Below are positions 45,524 through 54,800 of a stretch of DNA of 64,000 nucleotides, in pieces (positions within the stretch are counted from its first letter, which is position 1; each line of letters starts with the position of its first letter). The translations under genes and the position numbers were made by a program. The stretch spans positions 51,334 to 115,333 of the forward strand of contig JAUMVK010000008.1 in assembly GCA_030530205.1 (NCBI GenBank), in the 5' to 3' direction. Under the pieces are notes generated by a model. That model was not told where the DNA came from. It searched no databases and saw only the letters and a list, made by a program, of their open reading frames with translations. This stretch comes from RGIG3701 sp030530205 (GTDB taxonomy: Bacteria; Planctomycetota; Planctomycetia; Pirellulales; Thermoguttaceae).

Positions 45524-46492
45524 TCATTTGCCGGCGATGATCAGGTCCAGATCGGCGCTCTTCTTCGCAATCGGGTCGCTGCCGCCTTCGATCGTCATGA
45601 AGCCATTGTAACCGATGTCCTCGATCGCCTGACGAACGACCGGCCAGTTCACGCTGCCGGAGCGGATCTCGCAGAAACCGCCGAAACCGCCGCAGTCCGG
45701 GTCATCCAGATTGAGTTTGAAGTCTTTCACGTGGAACTTCGCGATCTTGTTCCCCAGCGCGTAGATGTACTCTTCCGGCTTCGCGTACTTCACGTGGTTG
45801 CCGATGTCAAAGTAGGCCATGACCCACGGATTGTCGAAGTACTTCACGAAAGCGGCGTAAAGGGCCGGCGTGACCCACAGATTGTTCCAGACGTTTTCCA
45901 GCGCGATTTTCACGCCCGTCTTTTCGGCGACTGGGATCAGCTTCTTCACGGCTTCGATGCTGGCTTTCGTCGCGACGTTCTGCGCCTCGATGTAGGCCGC
46001 GTACGGAGTGTTGTCGCCGTCCACCACCTTGGAAACCATCAGCGTGTCCGGGTCGAATTCGATTTTGAATTCACGCGGTTTCGGCATCACGCCGCCCGTA
46101 CGGCACGGGACGGTGAGCAGCGCGGTGCCGCCGTAAGCCGCCGTCACTTCCAGCGCGTGGGTGAGGTTTTCAATGTCTTTGTCGAACGAGTCTGGATTGT
46201 TCACGTTGGCCCAGCCAAACAGGACGGAGTGGATCGGCATACCGATCGATTCGGCCATTTTGCGGGCTTCGGCGGCCTGTTCGACGGAGCATTTCCAGTC
46301 GCTGGCTTCGGCGCCATCGAAACCGTTGCGTTTCCAGCCTTCGAGCGTGTCCTTCGTGGGGAAACCGCAGATGAGGGCCTTCTTGAGCTTGGTCTTCCAC
46401 TGCTTCTCCTCGGCGGCGGCAATGGGCAGGCGGCTGCACGACGCGGCAGCGGTCAGGATCATGGCATTCTTGAGAAAATCACGACGTTTCAT
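45524..46492 (-). CDS. Tat-exported sugar phosphate isomerase/epimerase-like protein
   Basis: 322 residues from the ATG at 46492, with GGAGAT ahead of it; the longer frame to 46561 adds residues before the signal. MKRRDFLKNAMILTAAASC is a Tat signal. The mature part is a xylose-isomerase-like TIM barrel with IALENVWNN (metal Glu), VMAYFDIGNH (metal Asp and His), KIAKFHVKDF (His) and GFMTIEGGSD (Glu). This is the set of metal ligands found in 3-dehydroshikimate/inosose/L-ribulose-phosphate epimerase relatives. Periplasmic sugar or inositol-derivative isomerisation is inferred; no specific substrate can be named. Confidence 0.8.
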   Translation of the reverse strand: MKRRDFLKNAMILTAAASCSRLPIAAAEEKQWKTKLKKALICGFPTKDTLEGWKRNGFDGAEASDWKCSVEQAAEARKMAESIGMPIHSVLFGWANVNNPDSFDKDIENLTHALEVTAAYGGTALLTVPCRTGGVMPKPREFKIEFDPDTLMVSKVVDGDNTPYAAYIEAQNVATKASIEAVKKLIPVAEKTGVKIALENVWNNLWVTPALYAAFVKYFDNPWVMAYFDIGNHVKYAKPEEYIYALGNKIAKFHVKDFKLNLDDPDCGGFGGFCEIRSGSVNWPVVRQAIEDIGYNGFMTIEGGSDPIAKKSADLDLIIAGK

Positions 46493-46550
46493 GGTTGATC
46501 TCCTGTAAAAAAAGGAAGGGTTGAATAAAAAATGTGTGTATTTTACGGGT

Positions 46551-48515
46551 TCAAAGCCCAAACTGCGCCTGGGGTTTCATCGGGCCTTTGACCTCGGAAT
46601 AAAACTTTTTCGCGGCTTCCGGGTCGTTTTTCTGCTCGCACATTCGGCCGGCGTTGCAACGGGCCGCGTCGTGGAGGGACGTGACGGGCGTGGAGAGTAC
46701 GTGACGCTCGTACGTGTCGATCGCTGCGTCGGGTCGCTCCATCACACACGAAATCAGGGCGAGCGAGTTACTCGCCAAAGCCCGAATCACGCGGAAATGG
46801 TCCATCGTGGCGGGCCCGGCTTTCTGGAAGGCGGCTTCAAGCTCCATCTCGGACAGACGGGCCTGCTGGAAGGCGCCGGCCGCGCTCATCGGGCCCGTCA
46901 GTACGCCCTGGAGGTAAAGCATCTGGCCGCGCCAAATGGGGTACTCGCCGTCCGGGAACTGCGTCAGGTACGGGGCTAATATCTGGGGGAAATCCTGCGT
47001 AAATGCTCGCCGAACCACCGTATCCACCGGGAAATTCCACGCACTGACCGAGGCGAACTGGCGCTTTTTCAGGATCTCGGCCTTTAGCGTCGACGGGGCA
47101 TTATGCGCCGTTTCGAGTGAATCGGGCGAAACCGATCCATCAGTCAGGACTTCTACCGGGTCGAGGCTCAAAATCACGCGGTTCTCACCGTTTTTCAGGG
47201 CCTCCTGGAGGATCATGCCGCGCTGCGTCTGATACCAGGGTGAGACCTCGAGGAAACCCCGTGACTTCGGGAGGTCTTCCGGCGTAATCTGGACGTCCAC
47301 CCCGCCACGCTTCCAGAACTCTTCCAGAATCGCGGGATTCGCGGAAATCTCGCTCCACGTGGCCGGTTTTTCGGCGTTCAGGATCGGGCGGCCGATTTCC
47401 GGGTCGAAAACGTAAATCTCCTCGTTATGCAGGAATCCGATCAGGAGCCGGTTCCCGCTTGGCGTGGGGACTTCGAGCACGAAAGCGTTCAAATCCTGCT
47501 GACGGGCGAGCAGGATCGTGAGCCACGCGCGGTCCGTGACGGAACCCGAGCCGGAAAGGAGGATTTCCAGCGGAAGGCGGGGCGAGGAGTTTTCTTCCAG
47601 CCGGATGTTAGTCACGACCCACTGAAAAATCGCGGTCATGCGGTCCGAATCCTCGGCAGAAACGCGGACTTTGTTCTTTGCGCCGACCGTGTCGGACTGG
47701 TTGCGGTTTTCCAGCCGGACTTCTTCGAGCTCGCCGAGTGGGGTCCCCTGCGCCCACTGCGAAAGATCCTGAAGGAGGAACTGCTCGAACAGGACGTAAA
47801 CATCTTTTTCATAGGCGATGTTTTGCAGCTGGACGTCGCTGTTTTCCGTCCCGTCAAAATTCATCCGCCTGGAGCCGTACAAAATGCCGAGCTCGGCAAG
47901 AACCTGATTCTGTGCGCGGAGCTGGTTTTTGAGTTGTGGAGTGATCTTTTTAAATGCTGAACCGGCAATCAGGTTCGTGCGGAATTGGGCCATTTTTCCG
48001 GCAAGAAACTCGAGTGTTCCCTGCAAAATCCCCTTATTACTGCAGGCGTCACACGCGGCGCAAAAGTCCTGGAGTTTTTTTTCCAGTTCGGTAATTTGGG
48101 CCAACTGCTTGTCGGAACAAGGGGTTTCGTCAGGGATATTTCGCAGAGCGGCATACGCATCGAAGGTTTGTTTGGCAAGCGGTTCCAGACTGTCCAGAAG
48201 CTCAATCTCAGCCTGGACGAGCGGGTCCACGTTCCAGCCCTCGAACGCCTCTCGGGTGGTGAGCCAACTGTTGAAACGCTGGGTAACGAGGTTCAGGGAA
48301 GTGAGATACTGGGGGAGTGAGGGGTACTCTGCCCGGTTCCGGATCGCGGCGACGTTGGACTGGAAAAGCTCGTTCCTCCATCGTGGGTCGTTGGCACTGG
48401 ACACTTGGGGGCGCGCAGCTGTGTCAGTGCCGGCGGGTGTACCGGGCTTTTTCTTCTCGCAGCCAACCGTGAGAAAGAGGAACAAAAGGATCAGGGTGAG
48501 TTTGAAGGAGCGCAT
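46551..48515 (-). CDS. Large lipoprotein with transglutaminase-like core and helical repeats
   Basis: 654 residues; MRSFKLTLILLFLFLTVGC is a lipoprotein signal (lipobox LTVGC). A helical N-terminal half is followed by a segment around 290-390 (DSDRMTAIFQWVVTNIRLEE, LPLEILLSGSGSVTDRAWLT, ILLARQQDLNAFVLEV) resembling transglutaminase-like domains of planctomycete proteins. The usual catalytic Cys is not evident in the GSVTDRAW segment, where Cys would be expected, so it may be inactive. The C-terminus looks TPR-like (AIDTYERHVLSTP, AARCNAGRMCEQKNDPEAAK). It is divergently transcribed from the giant surface protein and lies 58 bases upstream of the minus-strand isomerase gene. Function unknown. 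Confidence 0.7.
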   Translation of the reverse strand: MRSFKLTLILLFLFLTVGCEKKKPGTPAGTDTAARPQVSSANDPRWRNELFQSNVAAIRNRAEYPSLPQYLTSLNLVTQRFNSWLTTREAFEGWNVDPLVQAEIELLDSLEPLAKQTFDAYAALRNIPDETPCSDKQLAQITELEKKLQDFCAACDACSNKGILQGTLEFLAGKMAQFRTNLIAGSAFKKITPQLKNQLRAQNQVLAELGILYGSRRMNFDGTENSDVQLQNIAYEKDVYVLFEQFLLQDLSQWAQGTPLGELEEVRLENRNQSDTVGAKNKVRVSAEDSDRMTAIFQWVVTNIRLEENSSPRLPLEILLSGSGSVTDRAWLTILLARQQDLNAFVLEVPTPSGNRLLIGFLHNEEIYVFDPEIGRPILNAEKPATWSEISANPAILEEFWKRGGVDVQITPEDLPKSRGFLEVSPWYQTQRGMILQEALKNGENRVILSLDPVEVLTDGSVSPDSLETAHNAPSTLKAEILKKRQFASVSAWNFPVDTVVRRAFTQDFPQILAPYLTQFPDGEYPIWRGQMLYLQGVLTGPMSAAGAFQQARLSEMELEAAFQKAGPATMDHFRVIRALASNSLALISCVMERPDAAIDTYERHVLSTPVTSLHDAARCNAGRMCEQKNDPEAAKKFYSEVKGPMKPQAQFGL

Positions 48516-48626
48516 TATTCAGGCAGGAAAGGACAGGACTCTCGTTTTAGAGGAAACTCACGGGGAAAAGAACATTTTCCGGGCGAGCCTTCACGCAAGG
48601 CGAAACCGAATGGGCCTCTTTACCCA

Positions 48627-48654
48627 ATTATACCAGATTCCATCATTTGGTAAA
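48627..48654 (-). promoter_or_regulatory. Promoter of the large lipoprotein gene
   Basis: On the minus strand TTTACC (48654-48649), 16 bases, TATAAT (48632-48627). Confidence 0.6.
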
Positions 48655-48708
48655 TACCTCGGTTAAAAAATTTTCAAAAAAATTTTTTCAAAAGGTCTGA
48701 AAATTTGC

Positions 48709-48737
48709 TTGACTTTTTACGTATGAAATATTATAAT
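48709..48737 (+). promoter_or_regulatory. Promoter of the giant dockerin protein
   Basis: TTGACT (48709-48714), 17 bases, TATAAT (48732-48737), preceded by A/T tracts resembling an UP element. Confidence 0.75.
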
Positions 48738-48866
48738 GGTAACATTCCTTCAATATTTTGCAGTATTTTAAAGGTCTTTTGAACGTGAGGCCTTTCAAAA
48801 GACACATCGTCGAACCTTTTTTATGGGGACCGTTCGATGAGAGGTATAACTTATGGGGATTTTTTC

Positions 48867-51800
48867 ATGGCCGCGAAACCTACGTTGAATCAGAAAATCC
48901 GTTCCGTTTTTTCCCATTCCCGCCGCTTGCGTCTCGAGGTTCTGGAAGACCGCCGCCTTCTTTCTGCCGTTGCGACCAGTACGGATGACGATTCTTTGGC
49001 GTTTATTTGCGGAACGTGCGAAAGTGGGGAGGACCACGACCATGATGAGGATCGCTTTGTCGCGCTGTATGAGCCGGAATGTGTTGTGCCGGACTTTGTG
49101 CCTGAGAACGCCGTTCAGATTTCTTCTTCCTTTGACGCAACTGTTACGGACCAGATTTTCTCCAATGCGGGGAATGCCGGTGTTTTAAGTGTGAACTCCA
49201 CGGAAATTGCGCTTCAGGCTTCCGGAACCTCCAGGGTCACGAACGAAACCCAGCTTCGATCCGCTTTGCTGAACGTGGACGTTTCGGAAATCATCATCGA
49301 CAGTTCGTACAATTCCCTGCAGTATTCCACGGAGCAGATTCAGATACGCAGAACTCTTTCCATTACTTCGGAAAAATCAGGTTTTACGTTTACCGGAAGC
49401 AGTGATTACCCGCTGTTCTGGGTCGATTCTGAGGGAGGGAACCTGACGCTTTCCAACGTCACGATTTCCGGTGCGCAGTTTGCCGTTTATAACAGGGGAA
49501 CGGCCAAAATACAGAACTGTGTTATCGAATCGTGTAACTATGGGATCCATAATATCGGTTCGATTCAGGTTCAGAGCTGCATTATCAAATCGTGTACCTA
49601 TGGTGTTTATAATACGGGAACACTTGTTGGTTCGCAGATTCTGACTTATGATATTTCTTCTGTCCACTTCTATTCTGCCGGGGGTACATCCACGCTGTAC
49701 CACTGCACGTTTTCCGGAACTGGGGGCAGTACTATTTACGCCGAAACCGGAACGGTGAATCTTTACAATTCCCTCGTGACCGGTGACACTGCCTACATGA
49801 TCATTTTGTTCTCGGATGGAACCCTGAACGGCAGCGGGAACTTTGTGAATGGTTCTATTTCAGCCTCTGGTTCCTTTGCCTATACGCGGGGTACTCCAAC
49901 CTTTGAAACGGATTATTCACTTACACCGACCTCGGTAGGCTTAAACTCAGTACAGGATAATGCGAATAGCCTTGACGTAAATGGGAATAAACTGACAAAG
50001 GACGTTTATGGCAACGCGCGTAAAAGTGGTTCGGCTATCGACGCAGGTGCGGTGGAACGCCAGATCGTTGTCACTCCTCTGGCAACTCCGACGAATGTGA
50101 CGATTACCCCTGATTCTTCCAATGGCAGCAAGCTGACCGTTGCCTGGGATCCTGTGGAAAACGCGGCATCGTACAAGGTGCGGTTCAAGCTTTCCCATCC
50201 TGAATGTGAAACCAGTACGTGGCTTGAAAAAACATTTACTGCAGGGACAACGCGCTGGGAGTTTGAACTGATTGAAAATACCACGATTTCTACTCAGGTC
50301 ATCGCGTGCGGAGACTATATATTGTCCAGTGATTCGTCCCCTTCTGATACGGTACAGCTGACAACGGCAGCCGTTTCGTTCCAGGAAACCCTGGTGGTGA
50401 ACGGAACAGCCGTCAATGTGCTTCATCTCCATTCCAATCCGACGGCCACACGGAAAATCTACCTCGATTTTACGGGGCACTTAACGTTTGGTACAAGCTG
50501 GAACAGGGCGGATTATGGCGGAGACCTCATCGTTACGCGAACCTATTCCCGGGACAGTTCCGTCAATTTTTCTCAGTCCGAACTGACGGAAATGTATAAA
50601 ATCTGGAAGAGCGTTGCGGAAGATTACGCCCCATTTGACGTCGATGTGACGACCGAGTTTCTGGGACTTGACGCTCTGAAAAGGACGAATTATCGGGATG
50701 AAGAATATGGTATTCGGGTTGCCGTTGGTGCAACGGTCCAATTTATGGAATTAGGGTTGCAATTCGGGGGGATCGCTTATGTAGGTTCTTTCGAGAATTC
50801 ATCTGACGTTCCCTGCTTCATTTGTACCGACAAATTGGAATGGAAGGCGGCGAAGGAAGCCGCTTCGCACGAGGTTGGTCACTCCGTTGGGTTATTTCAC
50901 CGTGGCGGCGGGTCTTATTCGAGCGGAGAGTACACGTTTGGGGTCAAGATCTCAAATGGTCAATACGTTTCGGCTAGTGGTTACTGGGATTCGTTCGTGT
51001 GGTGTCCAATCATGGGAGCATCGTATTATACCGATATGACCCAGTGGAGTGATGGGAGTTATTATAACGCGAAGTGGTACGGAAGTGGGACTGATCGAGG
51101 CGACCTGGCGGTCATAAATGCCTATCTTGACTACAGGGCGGACGACTACGGTGACTATTCCACCGGAACCATCACCGGAACACCGGGGACGCTGGTCGTC
51201 GCTGCGGATGGTACCGTTTCGACTCTCGGTGACGTGACTCTCGAAAACTCGGATTTCCAATACAGCGGCATCATTACAAGGCAGAACGATACGGACGTTT
51301 TTGTGCTGGAATTGGCCAATACTTCTACGATAGATCTGCATATTGAGGGTTCCACGTTCGCGAACCTGGACGTTTATGCCGCACTGTATGCCGACTCAGA
51401 CCTCCAGACCGCTCTTTTGGAATCGGATGAATTCGCTTCACTTCAGGCGGAGATTCAAATTTCGGATTTGGCTGCCGGGATGTATTATCTCGTGGTGGAC
51501 GGCGTGGGGAAATACGATTCGAATGGTCTGAAATACTATTCCGATTATGACTCGCTCGGTTACTACACGATTTACGGATCGGTCATTTGTACCAATCCTC
51601 TTGAAACGCCGGTTCTGCAATTTACCAACGTTACTACGAGCGGCTTGACAGTCGGCTGGCAGGAGATCACGAATGCGACCGGTTACGAGGTTTACCTTAA
51701 CGGAACACTTTATCAGACTCTCTCTTCCAGTGTGACTAGCTGCGTGATCAGCAATTTGAACGCGAATACTTCCTACACGGTTTCCGTTACGGCACTCACA

Positions 51801-54800
51801 CCGGATGAAATGCAGTATTCCTCCTCGACGGGTTCTGGTACGCAATCGACGCTCGCGGCTCCGGTTCCGGCACCGATTTCGATGATGTACGGCTCTGCGC
51901 TTCCCGCTCTGACATTTACCGGTGGTTGGCAGGCTGGCGATGTGGTAAAGTACTCCCTCACATCCGATGGCGTTTACTCGACATCTGCCCCGGATTTTAG
52001 CGGGAAGAACGTCGGCAATTATACGCTCTTCCTCAAAGTGGAACGTGGAGGGCTGGAAATCTGGTCAGGTTCTACGTCTGTGACCGTCTCCCCACGAGAG
52101 ATTTACGCTTCGGAAATCGTGTGGTCGAATGACTCGGCAACCTATAACGGCCAGACGCAAAGCGTTTCGGCCTCTTACGGCGGTATGGCTCTGAACGTCA
52201 CCGTTTTGAATGGTGCCGGGACCCAGATCGCTGATTTTAGGAACGCGGGGACTTATACCGCGTCAGTGGGGGTCAGTAATTCCAACTACAAGCTGAACTC
52301 CAACGCGCAGACCCATACGTTGACGATGAACAAGTACACGGTTTCGTCTGTTTCGTGGTCGATCCCCACGCTGACCTACACAGGAGAGACGCAGGAGTCT
52401 CGGGTTTCCGCCTCGTTCTTGTTTAATGGAGAGTCGAAAGCCCTGAATTTTACCGTTTCGGGTGCGGACGTGAAATTGCGAAACGCAGGGAATTACACGC
52501 TGACTGCGGATTTGACCGATTCGGCGAACTTCCAGTGGGCTGCGAGTGTCGCGAATCGGACGGTTTCGGCTTCGATCGGGAAATACGTCGTTACGCTGAC
52601 CGAAGCGAACTGGGGATCGGCGCGAAGTTTTGTGTATGACGGCCAGACGCACACCGTCACGGCGGCGTTCATGGACCTGGTGAATTCGGGAGAGAATATT
52701 CTGTCTGTGAATTCGACGGGGACAAACGTTGGCTCGTACACGATCACAGCCTCGCTCAAGAGCGGTTTTGGCTCGAATTACACGCTTGCCGGCTTGACTT
52801 CACTCACGGTTTCCATCACGCCGTTCCAGGTTCGGTCGATCAACTGGGGAACGACCTCACTGACGTACAACTCGGCCGTGCAGACGTTGAGCCCAATGTT
52901 TGATTTCAACGGTCAGACGATTGCTCTGACGTACACGGTGGACGGCGGCAAAATCCTCCGGGATGCGGGACAATATACGGCGCGTGCGGTTCTGACAGAT
53001 ACGCAAAACTTCGTTTTTGCCGATGATTCTCGCAGTACCGGCGTTTCCATCGCGAAATTTACGGTGAACCAGATCGACTGGCCGGCCTATTCGGATCTGA
53101 CATTTACAGGCCAGACCCAGACGATCACCAGCCCCACGTTCCAGTTCAACGGGACGGCAATCACGCTGAATACTTCGGTTTCCAAAGACGGCTTGCCTGC
53201 CGAGCTTTGGGGCGCCGGAAATTACGTTGTGACGGCGAGTTTGGCCGATTCTGTGAATTTTGAGTTTGGTTCAGGAGCCATTCTGAGCAGAACGGTGAAA
53301 ATCAACCCGTTCGTCATAACGAGCGTGACCTGGACCGACCCGGCCAATTTGACCTACACTGGCACGGAAAAGTTCGTTTCGGCCACATTCCGCGACTGCG
53401 ATGGCCAGCAAAAGGCCCTCGTCGTCACGGAAGATTCAGGGAAAACGTTCCTTAACGCCGGCACTTACGCCTTCACCGCCGCGGTTCCTTCCGTGAATTA
53501 CGTCTTCCAGAACGGAGTGAACCGTCATCAGGCTACGATTACTCCGGCGGTCATTCAGGCTCTGGATTGGACGATCGACTCGGTGACGTGGAACGGCTCG
53601 GACCATCGGACGTATGACGGTCAGACGCATACCGCAGCGGCTGGTTTCACTTTTGCCGGGCAGACGCACGAGGTTTCGGTTGAAAACGCCCAAGCGGAAA
53701 ATGCCGGCGATTACGTGTTCACTGCCGCGCTGACGGGGACTTTGGACCAGCAAAACTTCCGCCTCGATGCCTCGGCCAGCTCGAAAACGCTCACGATCGA
53801 CCACAGAACGCTTGACGTTCAGACGGAAATTTCGTGGAGCGCGACCCAGTTCACGTACGACGGCGGCGTACACACGGTTTCAGCCACTTTCACGGACCTG
53901 AAGACCGGTCAGCAGAACGCGCTGAAAGTCACGTCCTCCCCCACCGCGATTCAAAACGCCGGGACGTATGCCCTGACGGCGATTTTGACCCCGGCGCAGA
54001 CGCAAAACTACGTACTGAGCGCCGCCGCCACGAATATCGCGCAGGTCATGGAGTTTGAAATTTCGGAAATCGTTTGGAACGTTCCGAATCTTGTGTACTC
54101 CGCGACCGTGAAACCGATCTCGGCCATGTTCCGTGACTGCGACGGCCAGTTGAAAGCCCTCACCGTTACGGAGGACTCAGGGAAAACGTTCCTCAACGTT
54201 GGCTCTTACGCTTTTACCGCCGCGGTTCCGGGGTCCAACTACAAATTCGCGGAAGGGGCCGAAACCACGAAGGCGCTTTCCATCACGCCGTTTATCATCG
54301 GCTCGATCACTTGGGACGGCTGGGAAGGTCTGACCTACGACGGAACCGACCACGTCGTGACGGCGAGTTTTACCGACGCGCTGGGCGTTTCCCAATCCCT
54401 GAACGTCCAAATTACCGGGTCGGGCACGGCTCTGCATGATGCGGGAAACTACACGGCGACCGCCGCGCTGGGCGACTGGGCCGGGAATTACGTGTTTTCT
54501 TCCGGCCTGGCGACTATGAAGGACGTGACGGTCAGCCCGCGCGAAGTGACGCAAATCACGTGGAGTGACTGCGCTCTGACCTACACCGGGGAGGTGCAGA
54601 CGGTCACGGCTTCTTTCCAGGACGTGACGGGTGAGGCCCACCCGCTTGATGTGACGGTGAACGACGGAAAAACGCTTCTGAACGTCGGCGTTTACACGGT
54701 CACGGCCGCGATGAACGATTCCAACTACATTTTCGCCCAGGCTCTGGAAACGACTTCCAACGTGGAGATCGCCCCGTTCGTAGTCACTGATGCGGCCGTC

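Larger units (their letters stand above)
48516..48866. other. 351-base divergent intergenic region
   Basis: It contains the minus-strand promoter of the lipoprotein gene, long A/T tracts (48660-48715), the plus-strand promoter of the giant protein, and a leader of about 120 bases in which ATGGGGA occurs twice. No gene is seen. Confidence 0.6.

Noticed and set aside
47929..48666. 245-codon plus-strand frame opposite the large lipoprotein gene
   Set aside because: Shadow: it is antisense to a lipobox-bearing gene and runs through that gene's promoter.
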